Assembly (NCBI GenBank): GCA_030248295.1
Contig: JASANH010001213.1
Location: 124,001 to 188,000 of the forward strand
DNA: 64,000 nucleotides
Direction: 5' to 3'
Source: Mesodorylaimus sp. YZB2_4
Lineage: Eukaryota; Nematoda; Enoplea; Dorylaimida; Dorylaimidae
Numbering within the stretch: position 1 is the first letter of the stretch; each line of letters opens with the position of its first letter. The notes beneath the pieces were generated by a model. It had not been told where the DNA came from and did no database searches. It saw only the letters and a list, made by a program, of their open reading frames with translations. Positions 23,341 through 34,125 of the stretch are shown here, in pieces. Both the position numbers and the translations under genes were made by a program.

Positions 23341-23510
23341 TACCGGGGTCGTGGCCTAGCAGGTTAAGGCGTCTGCCTCTCACGCCAAGTGCGTACAGCG
23401 GAGGGTTTGACTCCAGCCTCGGTACAAAATCATTGTCAATTATGTGTTCCTTAGCCCTCGAGTGCGCTGTACAGTGCTTGGCTATGGATAAAGTATGACA
23501 TGACATGACA
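23341..23510 (+). repeat. tRNA-derived SINE, subfamily 2, complete copy
   Basis: Starts GTCGTGGCCTAGCAGGTTAA with a perfect A box (TGGCCTAGCAGG). It has GGCGTCTGCCTCTCACGCC and a near-perfect B box (GGTTTGACTCC). The body ends ATGGATAAAGTATGACATGA with ATGAC tail repeats. The head resembles a class II (Ser/Leu) tRNA. Confidence 0.85.
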
Positions 23511-23732
23511 TCAAGGGTGTGTAAGCTCCATCAAACTGCCTTTAGTGACGTACGGACCCTGACATTATATCGTCTCAAAGATTGCATAACACACTCCCAT
23601 ACCAAAAACGCAAAGGCGTGCCATTGCGCTGCACATTCTTATACCCATCTATCAAACAAGAAAAATCACTTGGCCAAACAGAAGTCATGTTTTGGAAGTA
23701 CGAAAGGGTTCTGTTTGTCACAGGCTCAAAGT

Positions 23733-25225
23733 TCAAAGTTCGAGATGTGAGTTGAAAATAACTAGAAAATTAGTTATAACAACAGAGCCAACCTGAAATA
23801 TTTTCTGAATAAAGGCAAATAGAAATCACAAAGATATAGTAGCTTACGTTTAGCATCAGTAGTCCATCAAACTTTGCCAATGTTGACGCGGTCACTCCAA
23901 CATTTTCTGATGTGATCCATTGCGTAAGCAAGACAAGCGCATTTTGATAAGCCTATAATAGAAACTAACGATTCCGAAACAGAATACGTTTTGCTACAAC
24001 ATACCTCACTGACAAAAGCTCCAGTTTCCTGGCAAGCTTTTTCATATTTCAAAAACCATTATCGAAACAATATCTGCGGCTTCTGGGCCTAAAATAATGA
24101 CAAATGTAAACTGATAGGACAAGGTCGAAAAAAATCAAATAGATGAATCTGACTGCAGTCTCCTTTCTCTGCCAATATGGCTCTGTCCCCATCTTGCATC
24201 TGTAACCTACTTACCTCGGCCTTTAATAAAATGGCAGGAACCACAGCGTCTAAAAACGCAAATGTGACTGTCATACACCAGTAGCACAATACGATTTGCA
24301 CAAGCAACTTTATCTTGGATCGCTGATTGTGACACAGTACAAACTCAAGCAAGCTGTCGTCATAAAAGGTGAAAATTCGCATAAACAAGAATGTTTAAAG
24401 GAGAACAAGAATGTACAAACATTCCGTGATTGTTGATAATCGACCAAAATCAGCTTGATACAAACCGAGTCGACGCAATGTAAAATTATCAGCAGTTTCC
24501 TCTTGCAACATCCGAGAAAAACTTATGAAAAAATGACTGCACACTTTCGCACATGGATGAGAAAAGCATGCAGTGATAAGCGACATGGACACCAGCCAGT
24601 GCTGTAACGGCTTCGAGTATTCTTTTAACAGTTGTGTTTGGTGAAGATAGCCACCTTGCTAAGCGCATTAGTTGTACAGAAACTGCGTCAAATCCGTTCA
24701 AAACGCCCAGTACAGTTGTAAAACATAGAAAGAAAACGCCAAAACTGATTGTCCTAATTGCGAACCTCCTCCATTTGCGAACTAAGGTTTGACTTAGTTT
24801 TGAACGAGCGATATAATCACGACTCAAGGCGAAGAATCCATCCTCGCGAGAAAGTACAGCACTAAACTGGCATAGTTCAAAGTTATAAAACAGCCCATGC
24901 CGTCGACTATGAACGCGCCAGTCATGATTACATGGACATTGTCCAAGGTCAATCTAAAATGCTCTCTTTTCCTGCTTGGAATCGGTGATAGAGACAAGGC
25001 GTAGAATGCAATTGATACAAGGTAGATGCACAGTATCAGCAAAAATAGAAATAGACGCAGCGCGGAAACCCATTTGTTCTGATGTCTGCGCAAGAGATTG
25101 CATCCAGAAACTAAACCAAATTTTAACAAAATTTTGAATAAATTTTCAGCATTCTCGAGTGAGCTTGGGGGCAGACGACTTCTTAAATAGAGTTGCTTTG
25201 AATCGCATGGCGAATGTTCCTTCAA
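23733..25225 (-). pseudogene. Degenerate insect-type gustatory receptor-like gene
   Basis: The minus strand encodes the remains of a seven-helix receptor of the gustatory/odorant receptor superfamily (nematode gur, lite-1 and egl-47 relatives). In order I see a first helix (about 25010), a second (about 24860), the third and fourth (24750-24560), TADNFTLRRLGLYQADFGRL before helix 5, helix 6 (about 24280) and a spliced C-terminus. The last intron (acceptor before 23808) gives KIFQVGSVVITNFLVIF, the typical family end, with a stop at 23733. The frame is broken at about 24830 and 24520 by single-base shifts, has an in-frame stop at 24395-24397 and shifts again near 24050. No ATG is found at the front. 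Intact neighbours argue against sequencing error, so this is a probable pseudogene. Confidence 0.6.
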
Positions 25226-26290
25226 CTAAATTCTGTAGAGAGCCGCCGCATCCAGCCCAATTTGCCACTGCGTCGTTTGACAAAGTTTCATATATCGGAA
25301 ATAAATAAAATACGTTACTGATCTTTTCACTGTGTGCCCAAGGTATGCATGCACAAGGTATGCTGAAGTCAAACGTGTCCTAGTCCACCTGCTAATAAAA
25401 TGTCAATAGGAAAAAATGATAGAATCCGCCAACCAGAGGTACTGAACTCTACCCTCCCACGCTTTTTGGAGCGCTGAAAACCAAGCAATTTTACATTTCC
25501 TGTATTTCCAAGTAGATTTCCAGATGGATTCATGAGGCGTTGGGGCAAAAGATACATGGAACCACGGTGGAATCTAAGAACTCGGAACATGGGCCCTGCA
25601 TTTTTCCAGCCTTCATTGCTGCACTTATCGTTGCTTTATGATTGTTCGACCTAAAAGTGGAAGCTAGAAAAAAACTAAAATTGTCTGGATGAGTCAAGGA
25701 CTAGACAAAACATGTTCTGTCTATCTACTGTGCAATAACTGCCTGAATAGGTGTGCGAATAGGAGCGCGACACCAACCACAGCCTATCTTGTAGAGCAGA
25801 AAAAATGCTATCCGCATATTCAGAAGTCACACAGACCCGCGTCTAAAGTGTACTATTTCGAGGGCGGTGCGGCTTGCGAGACGCGAGTATTTGAGCAAGT
25901 GCGCGGTCGCAGACCCTCAGAAACAGTTGCGGACGTGTCTCAAGCCGCAATTCTCCCGCTTTAGATATACATGTCATGTACGCGGTTATTTGTGACTTCT
26001 GAAAAATGGGTCAGGACCAATCTTGTAGCATTTTTTCTGCTTTACAAGATAGGCTAGGTTTAGTGAAAAGAAAGTATGAATATAAGCATAAATGGAGGGA
26101 GAATAAAAAGCATGAGCGGAGCGGGACTTAAACCCGCACCCTGAGTAACACTAGCTATCCCACTCGCACAACAAAGATTATAGTCAGCTTTTAGTATTGC
26201 TCTAATCTCCCATAAAATCCAGCCCACAGATTTTGTCAATGTTTCTACGTTTGAGTCATGCGAGTGCATCAGAATTCAGGCATGACCACT
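25226..26290. other. Intergenic, possible lost 5' end of the receptor pseudogene
   Basis: A minus-strand frame at 25200-25300 contains FYLFPIYETL-like residues compatible with a receptor N-terminus, but it is broken. Nothing else is recognised. Confidence 0.35.
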
Positions 26291-26293
26291 CGA

Positions 26294-26320
26294 GGGTTAA
26301 GGGTTAAGGGTTAAGGGTTA
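26294..26320 (+). repeat. GGGTTAA heptamer array
   Basis: Almost four perfect GGGTTAA units in a row (27 bp). This is telomere-like in base composition, but it is neither TTAGGC (usual for nematodes) nor TTAGGG. Confidence 0.9.
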
Positions 26321-26771
26321 CACGCGAATTGTTTAACCAGGCCTCGGGTCGAACGATCGGCGTGCAACTGCGCATATGTCACAGATTGAGTTGCACTTAT
26401 ACAGAGTGAATACCGTGGCACATCGGGACTCTTGTGGCGAGAGGCTTCAGCTCATTCCTGTTACCGGCGGGAAAGAGCCCAGTTTCTAGCGCCATGAAAG
26501 GCAAATAAAACGGTCGAATTCGAATACTAGTTCACGAGCACACTGTGGACAAAAAGCCATTCCCAGCTACAGGACTGAAATATGTGTTTTTCATCACGTA
26601 TTCACTATCACTGCAGAATATGCGCTGAGTCTAGGACACTAGCCGATCTATCCATCTACTTCAGGTTGCATGACGCAAGTAGGAGACAATCAGGTTAAGT
26701 CCGAGGAGGGGTTTGTAGCAAGGGACTAAAAGAGAGGGGACACGATCAGAAGCGAGGCATCAGCAGGCACG

Positions 26772-26877
26772 CTTTAGACCAGCCAAGAAGAAGGATCACG
26801 CAAAAACACTAAATTTCCCATTCTTTAGACCAGCCAAGAAGAAGGATCACGCAAAAACACTAAATTTCCCATTCTTT
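26772..26877 (+). repeat. Perfect 51-bp tandem duplication
   Basis: 26772-26822 and 26823-26873 are identical, followed by the first five bases of a third unit. Each begins CTTTAGACCAGCCAAG. Confidence 0.95.
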
Positions 26878-28023
26878 ATCTCAATTTCTGCTTGACAAAA
26901 CAAGAAATCACTTTTCGGGCTTCTCAAACACAGTATGACATGGACAACAAGCAAGCCAAGTTTCAACAAATTTCGTTCGCGTGTTCTCTAGTTCTCACAC
27001 GGACGAGTATGCACGTTTTTTGTTCCAGATAATACGATGACGACGACGGAACATCAGACTGCGCGATAAACAGAACCAGTACAGGCATAAACTTTAGCTT
27101 TTCTGAGAGTCCATGAACCAAACATTATTTTGTCCTGTTTTAAAAAAATATATTTAACTTCAAAGTAACTTCATGCTTCAAAGATTCGAATTCAAAGCCA
27201 TACAGATGCTCGTTGACCCCCTCCCAGGAACTCTGCCCTTCGATGAAGGATGCAGTGAATAGTGATGCTTGCTTGTACGGCCAGGTAGGATCTTTCTTGA
27301 TCGCGTTGCCATGCCAGTCAAACGCTGCATCAGTCAAACGCCCATCAGATTATGCCCGACCTTTTCCAGTTTTATTTCATAAATTGCATTATACCTTATC
27401 TATTCGCATGACAAGGCTGAGGGTAAATGGTAGTTCAGGTCACCTACCTTAGAAAGTTGCATATACGCTATTTCGATAGCCTCTACAGTCTCTGCAAATT
27501 CTCTGAGACGCATGTAGCGCGGGGTAATAAATTTACTTAACCTCTTGTTATCTTATATCTTATGAGTGTCGCGAACGCGAGCTAAGATCAAGGGCGTCAC
27601 AGCCCAGGCATGTTGGGAACGTTAAGTGATAATGTAAAGGTGGTGATAGGAGATTCGAGAGATCATAGGGTGTCGTTTTATGTGAAGCGAGTGTACGGTC
27701 GTTTGTCAAGTACTCTATCGAGATATAACCTATCTAAATCAAATCAACGTGTGATTCTGCCGTCCCGCGATATCAACTTCCACTGCGCAAACAAGCGACA
27801 ACAATGAGTATACGTTGTTATCGTTTTAGGGTATGGGGCTCCACTGTACATAATGTCGGCTGCCGTCAGCTAAAGACTGAGCGTCTTCTCAAGTTGGCTA
27901 GTTTTATTCAGTCTCCTGTCTTATCTTGTCATTTTGAAGGATTTGAAATATTTTCTTGTGCAAAATATAAACTGATATTTATTTTATATTATTGTTTCTC
28001 GATAATCAAGAGTTTTATAGAAT
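26878..28023. other. Intergenic, no gene recognised
   Basis: Short frames only, with no repeat boundaries seen. It lies upstream of the broken Sra-like receptor. Confidence 0.4.
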
Positions 28024-29125
28024 ATGGATCCTTCAAATTTCAACAGCACTACTAATCTTGCAATTTTCAATAATTTTATAGGTCCAAAAATTTTCAGCTG
28101 CTCCAATAATTCTAATCACAACGCACAACCTTCGATGTGAATGAAACCTGCTGCTGCAAAATCACTTCTAAAATTCTTCCAACACCATTTCTGTATATTT
28201 TCATCGCGTTTTTCATAGCTTTTGGCGTAAGTGCTATTTTCGCGAACCTCTTACTTTTTTGTTCAGTTTGGCGGGTAGATTATTTCATTTGAATCTACGC
28301 CTTCTGCTGGCCCACGTCAGTTTCTGTTCTATTTGCTATTGCGTCACATGCACTTTTAAAGTTGGCACCATGTTATCAGCCATGATAGGACGAGATCAGT
28401 GCAGTCTGGTCACAAATGCCTATGTCTGTCGTTTTCACGAAATCCCTCGTACCTTTTCTCAGCAAGCCCTCGTGTACGCTTGCGCTTGTATCACGATCGA
28501 GCGCTTGTGCTGCAGCGCTTTTTATAAAAGACCTTATCCTTGGTTTCATGGGTTGGCACTGACTCTGATACCCCTGTCTTATGTACCAGCAATATTGAAT
28601 TTTATAAGAGTTATGTTTGAATCGAAAATGTTTGAATTTGTAGCAATTTGCGAAAGTTTGCTATCGACTTCGGCAAACTCAGCCAAAGTTGGTTTATCGC
28701 TGAATGCCTCTTTCACATTGGTGTCCTTGGGAATGGCTTGTGTGTTGCACTATTGGAATCGATATCAGTTAAGTTCGATGTTAGCTAATCGCGCGATCAC
28801 GCTCACATGGGCTTCAAGATTTCAATTGGATCAAAATATTCAACTAACAAAAATCATTTGCCCATCAGCAATTTTGGAAGCGGCTACATTTTTACCCAAT
28901 TATTGCTTCTTATTGTTAATTACAGTTGGTTCCGAAATGAGCTACGAGACTAGGACCTTATTGATACAGTGTACCCTTTTGGAAAGTATGTTTCTGTTTG
29001 GCCTACCCTATCTTTGCGTTTTCGAGAAACGTGCATATGAGGCGGGGCTTGCTAAAAATCATGCCACGATGGGCTGCGAACATCTTCCGCAAAGCGCGAG
29101 TGAGTCCTGGCGGAGAATTGGGTAA
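28024..29125 (+). pseudogene. Broken nematode Sra/Srab-type chemoreceptor
   Basis: An ATG at 28024 opens an extracellular start with several Asn-x-Ser/Thr sites (NFNSTTN, SNNSN). The frame shifts near 28135 to give a first helix (FLYIFIAFFIAFGVSAIFAN). It shifts again near 28265 into a 286-codon frame with helices 2-7. That frame holds LFHLNLRLLLAH after helix 1, ACITIERL at the end of helix 3 and WASRFQLDQNIQLTK before helix 6. This last motif is close to the (L)SxRYQxxEN motif of nematode Sra, Srab and Sre receptors. With two frameshifts it is probably a pseudogene. An unusual 40-nt intron with a GTAAGT donor at 28229 was tested and does not restore the frame. Confidence 0.6.
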
Positions 29126-30296
29126 TCGTGAGGCGATGCCAATTGGAATACCGATAACATCCCATTCTGAAGTATATTTCAGTATTTTCGATAAAGCCTG
29201 GAGAAAATCCGACAGAAGATTGAAATTTTTGGTTGACTGATCGAGTCTCATTCCGAGTTCCATTCCATGGACGAGGGAAATCTCACCTGGTAAATGATGA
29301 TCTGCATAGGAGTGTCATACATGTGTCTGCGAAAGAAGAAAAGACAGATGATTCCTTGTCGAATTTTTATTGATTTTCTTTCTGCAAAATGTTGTGTGGC
29401 GTGTGCGAGTAATACGTTCAGCGTGTTGGGACGTGTAAGGCATGGTGGAGGGGCCAAATCTTCCTGGTTCATGGGTGAAACATCACCCTGGTGGGTGATA
29501 TTCTAATCTGTGGCACCGTTCAAAGGATTGATTGACAGACAAGCCTCAACATACATTCTGCATGCGCGTTTCAGGATAACTTTTCGAAGGCTTCCCCTGT
29601 CCTCTTTAGGCATTTTCCCGTTCCATCCTAGAGGACCTAATGGGTTTTCCTTGTAAAACTAAAATGAGCTTTGTCTGTTAGGGCAATTAGGGAAAATTCA
29701 TAAAATTATCTGGGCGCCCAGGCTCATTTCCGCATTTACACGCTTTTACACGTAAGCCAAACAAGGGTGTGCGCGGCAAGGCAAAAACTCCCGTGGTTTT
29801 TGGTCGCAGTGGTCGATATTCTACTAGACAGGCCTTCGTACCAGGATTCGGGCTGTTAAAGACTTTGGACCACTTGCTAGTAAGATTAGCATAATGCCGT
29901 CAAGTGGGCGCCGAATATCGTACGGCTCAACAACACACGCTGCGATACATGCAACTATTCAAACCTATACTCCTCGAGATAAAACTGGTTTGTAGAATCA
30001 TCATCTAAATTTAAACAGATATTTGGAGACCACACTGTTTTCCTTTAAAGAATTTTCCCCTATCACTTTTTGTCATCACGCGCAAATAGCATTTTTCAAA
30101 CCCTGCAGACCTACTAACGGTAAGGGAAAACCGACCATGCTTCCCAATTATTGGTCATTCAACCTTGTTCATTCACTGACGATATGTGCGACTGGCAGAA
30201 AATAGTCAAGCGAAAAGAAAGCTTTGGTACAAAGCACACAGACACAGTTATTAGCAGGACTTGTGAATCAAATCCTGTACCTACCTACATTTCCTT
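29126..30296. other. Intergenic; one short palindromic repeat
   Basis: A copy of the dispersed palindrome (GGGTGAAACATCACCC and GGTGGGTGATATTC) is at 29474-29503. Nothing else is recognised. Confidence 0.45.
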
Positions 30297-31077
30297 CTAC
30301 AGCCCAGCCCTACAGTTAGCCACAGCTTTATCCACACTTTTCGTCTTGCAGTACACTTGCATCAATGTGAGCAGTGTGCAGTTGGGTTCTCTGCACACAC
30401 GATACGCACTTGGACAAGGCTGAGCTCGTGTGCAACGCTCGCCCGCTGGCCCAAAGTGGCCGCTTCTCATGTATCTGCACGCGTTGTTGTCGGATGTGGT
30501 GAGCAAGTAGCACGTGCTCGTCGAAGTGACCGTCGCGAAATAGCAATCGGAGTCGCGATTGCATTCGCGAATGCACTGATCGATGTTACGAGCCCACCCC
30601 CGATTCTCGTAGTAATTTGGACGAATAGCCCCAGCTGTCCAAGTGTAATAAAACCACGGGCCTTGACCAGTACCGCAACGGGCGCTCACTGAAGCAACGA
30701 TGATACAGTTTAGAACGGGTTCGACTATAAGTCTTACCTTGACCATTGTCATAATAGAAAATCCGGTCCGTCAAACTACCCCCACCTCGACCTCTACCTC
30801 GATCACGATCCCAGCCTTGGGTCCCACCGTTGCCTCCTCGACCCCGACCGTTTCTTCCCCCGCCCCAATCGTTTCTACCTCGATCCCAGTCACTTCTGCC
30901 TCTGTCCCGACTGTTTGAGCCTCGATCCCAATCGTTCCTTCCCCTGTCCCAGTCATTGCGGTCTCGAGTCCATTCGCTTCTACTCCATTCCCAACTACTA
31001 CTACTTCGCCCCCACCAATGGGCGTTCGAGTACAAGAAAAGCACAGAAAAAATAACGAGCGCAGTTACAGCTTTCAT
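30297..31077 (-). CDS. Secreted protein: DRGRNDW repeats plus Cys-rich PAN-like domain
   Basis: Two exons, 31077-30738 and 30688-30297, joined through a 49-nt GT-AG intron in phase, giving 243 residues. The ATG at 31077 begins a clear signal peptide (MKAVTALVIFSVLFLYSNA). Residues 22-100 are a hydrophilic, Gly/Arg/Asp/Trp-rich stretch built on repeats of DRGRNDW, ending in GRGRGG. After SLTDRIFYYDNGQ, the second exon holds 12 cysteines. The spacing CIRECNRDSDCYFATV...TCYLL resembles PAN/Apple modules (helix Cys pair, then a pair within the sheet). There is no membrane segment. The repeat part is probably disordered and could interact with a matrix. A homologue was not identified by name. Confidence 0.75.
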
Positions 31078-32600
31078 CTTCAAGTGCAGTTCTCATGACC
31101 GATTAATTTACAGTGGCCTCCGACAGAGACTCCTTTATGGATGTTGTGATCACACACACAACGCACTCAGCACCCAATGTTTATTTGATTTTTCCGCAGA
31201 GCAAGATAACTAAGGTGGAAGAGAGAAACTGGAATATCTCGTCGGCGACGACTAGGTCCTCTCTTTTACAATCATTAGATCGTCATCTAACGCGTAGGTG
31301 AGCAGAGCAGCTGGAATTTTTAGTTTGGGCGACGCTTGACAAAACAGGTGGGATGCATTGTTGTAAAGCACGTAAAAGAGAACATCACGCCTGCAAAATG
31401 ATCTTTCTAGAACTATTATAGTAAGTTTGACAAGTTTGCTAAAAATGGCTACGCGACGAAATACAAAAATGAAGCCCACGCTCGACCACGGTTGGAGCGG
31501 TGCCCAGTCACGCAACATGGACCAGGAATTAAAAATTTATAGTTTTAGCTAGTCGTGTCTTATTTGGCCCCACTTGACCACGGTGGATTCAAAACATTGC
31601 TTCATCAGTTTCAGTGCATTCTTTTTAGGCCAACAATAAACAAAAAATTCAATTATCCTAAGAGTTTGCCTGCTGTGCTGCGTAGCTCCACGATATACTT
31701 CCATAAAACTTCCAAACCGCCGAATTTGAAATTTAATGGATCCGGATAAATTCGCTCGACCCGGTGCGTGTGACCGGCCAATAGCCAGGCAGGATCTTGA
31801 TTTTTATTGTGCGAGACTGTCTGCAGGTAATGCGCACGACGCCTGCAACTTTTTACTGCAGATCAGTGGGTCTGATCATCGTATGCATCACACTTCTCAT
31901 CGTCAGCTTCATTCTGTGAAGTTTCCCAGCATAAACGACTGACATTAAGACTGATAATATTATTATTATTATTACGATTCCATCTGCTGCATATTACATT
32001 TTATACGCAAGACTCGATATGCTTAGAGTGTTATACATCACATTGATTGTACATATCGGCAGCGCATTTGCAGCCTCCAGAATACTGTAATTTTTTTGCT
32101 TCTGCTGTCGAACCCCTGAAATCTCATTTCTCGATCTCAATCCCAATTTTATAGTATGATTTATGATCGAACGAAAAAAAATCGAGGTTATTTGAAGTGC
32201 CTTCTGGGTACTGGTTGAAAAAGGACCGAATTTGATAACTTTCCTTGTTTCCTACGAATACTCGCATAAAGGATAGAGTGGGAAGTTTCAGCCGTCGGAT
32301 ATGGACTACAAAGATCACGCCTTCGGATATGGACTTGTATATGCAGTGCACCATTCAAGCACGTAACGCCAAGAACTTGTTGGGCGAATGGGGTCCTGTC
32401 ATGATTCTTTCATTGTAAGACAGCAACTTCTGGGCGCACATCGCAACGATGGTGTATCTATGGATATACATGTCGGTATTGGTTAATGGATATCGATGCC
32501 TGCGCAGTTTTACACAGCTTGGCTAAAGACTGGAATATGCCAGAATCGAATGTTGATGTGCAAAATGACGAGATAGATGCAGTGCCATTTGCTAAAATTG
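31078..32600. other. Intergenic, mostly unassigned; (ATT)n run at 31958
   Basis: 5' flank of the secreted protein and sequence leading into the MULE relic. A short ATT microsatellite lies at 31958-31974. The part from about 32100 may belong to the same decayed transposon. Confidence 0.35.
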
Positions 32601-32774
32601 GTCATGCTCACCAAGCTGATGCTGGCTTTCGTCGTAGAGATGTAAATGCACACTTTATGGGTTGATACATGTGTTGCATTTTTGAGTGCTTGCTGCTTTC
32701 AAACAACTCTGTAGCAACAACAAGTTTGGTAAAATCCCCCCTCAACATTGCAATCGCGGGTAACTCGACGGCCA

Positions 32775-33060
32775 ACATCGCACCAACAACGATGTGGAGG
32801 GATGGCACCGTGGATTTAAAGAAACGTGTTGTGCGATATTTCCGAATATCTGCAGATTTATCGACGCTCTCAGAAGTCAGCAAGGCGGTCATAATTACGA
32901 AATCGTTCATATGATCGCTGGTAGTCCAGGCAGTCTGAGGAATAAGAAATACGCTGCGATTTCGGCTAGAGTCAAACGGATGTGTGAGGACTTTGATAAT
33001 AGAAATGTGATCGATTTTGTTGGAGGTATCGCATACAATCTCGAGTTCGGAGTATCTTGG
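32775..33060 (+). pseudogene. C-terminal relic of a MULE-type transposase
   Basis: The plus-strand frame contains HRTNNDVEGWHRGFK, then a Cys-Cys region and IFPNICRFIDALRSQQ. This is the pattern of MULE transposase C-termini in animals (NN-x-x-EGWH-x-x-F, then a P-x-I/L-x-x-FI-x-x-L-x-x-x-Q motif). The frame is closed by a stop just upstream (about 32760) and no catalytic Asp/Asp/Glu core survives. The element end is probably the GGGACGAA array at 33169-33242. Confidence 0.6.
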
Positions 33061-33168
33061 CTTATATTCTACGTATATCATTGCGTATTCTTGAGGACAA
33101 TATTTGTATTGCTATGATAAGGGTAATGCTATGGTTTCCTTGACAATAAATACAAAATTTTTTCTGGG

Positions 33169-33242
33169 GGGGGCGAATGGTCTGGGGACGAAATGTGAAG
33201 GGACGAAACAGCGCGGGACGAATTGTGGGGGACGAACTTTCC
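33169..33242 (+). repeat. Terminal tandem array, 15-bp period, GGGACGAA core
   Basis: Four GGGACGAA units and one GGGGCGAA unit recur every 14-16 bp, just beyond the transposase relic. Read inward from the presumed 3' end the units have the pattern ACAATTCGTCCC. This is similar in design to the ACAAAAGACCGC units at 17931-18049. Confidence 0.65.
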
Positions 33243-33254
33243 GCAAACCAGTGG

Positions 33255-33380
33255 CGCTTGCTCTTATTGTTAGCCGGTAGTGTTCGACTCGCGGCAAAGG
33301 TAAATCGTTTTGTGTCATGTGCCCCTTCATCCTCGAGCGGTTCATCACTGATATGATAAACTATGAGCATGAACATAAAG
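33255..33380 (+). repeat. tRNA-derived SINE, subfamily 1, 5'-truncated
   Basis: It retains GTGTTCGACTCGCGG, AAATCGTTTTGTGTCATGTG, CCTTCATCCTCGAGCGG and the ATGAGCATGAACAT tail, in the order of the copy at 19174. Confidence 0.65.
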
Positions 33381-33934
33381 TAGGAAGAAGGGGGGATTTT
33401 CCAGTGTCCCTCGAGGCTTAGGCACGTAACGATAAGCCATATCACTTTATTCGCAGCGCCAGATTTGGCGTGTTTAGGCTGCTCATGTGAAACAGCAAAG
33501 CTGGGATCCTTTAGGGGCCTGTCTGAAGAGCAGCAGTGCACAGAACACAAGCTACTGTATGTGGCTTGGATGCTGACATATCAATGCATATATACAGTCT
33601 GCGTGCGGGAGATTACACGCTGTGTGCAGTGCCTGGCATGTCGGGGCACCTCTCCTTTTTCTTTTTGGCCGAGTAGACCAGCCATCCTAAGCCCTGGCTC
33701 CATTTTGAGCTGGTCTAAAAGTTTCGAGTCTGTCATAACAGACTTTTTTGAAAATAATAAAACCGTTTTTCGTTTTTTGCTACAAACCAGATTTCCAAAA
33801 AACCGCATGTCCTCACAGACAAACTGAGAGAATTGGGTGACTTGACTACTACACGCCTTCTTCCAAACCTAAGAAAAACAGAGACATGAACCGGAATGTG
33901 AATCTGCGCCCATAACATCTCGTTAAGACCGCCT
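33381..33934. other. Intergenic, no gene recognised
   Basis: No coding or repeat structure recognised between two SINE copies. Confidence 0.4.
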
Positions 33935-34125
33935 ACAGATGTCATGTCCTGTCGTGTCATGTCATTCTTTATCCATAGCCAAGCTGTGAAGCGCATTCGT
34001 GGGCTAAGGAACACATATGTCACAATCATTTCGTACCGAGGCGGGAGTCGAACCCTCCCCCGTAAGTGCGCACCCAGCGTGAGACAAAGCCCCTTAACCC
34101 GTAGTCCACGACCCCGGTCGACCAT
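33935..34125 (-). repeat. tRNA-derived SINE, subfamily 2, near-complete copy
   Basis: Read on the minus strand it starts GGGGTCGTGGACTACGGGTT, has a B box GGTTCGACTCCCGCCTC and ends ATGGATAAAGAATGACATGA with tail repeats, like the copy at 23341. Confidence 0.8.

Noticed and set aside
23341-23420. Possible functional tRNA gene (class II, Ser/Leu-like head)
   Set aside because: The A and B boxes are good, but the anticodon arm and acceptor stem do not pair properly, and many copies share the same non-tRNA body, so these are SINEs.
30700-30918. Thr/Ser/Pro-rich plus-strand frame
   Set aside because: It is the complement of the DRGRNDW repeat region, whose repeats produce a low-complexity shadow.
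33255-34125. CRISPR-like or tandem array from repeated TTCGACTC motifs
   Set aside because: The motifs belong to dispersed SINE copies in both orientations; spacing is irregular.
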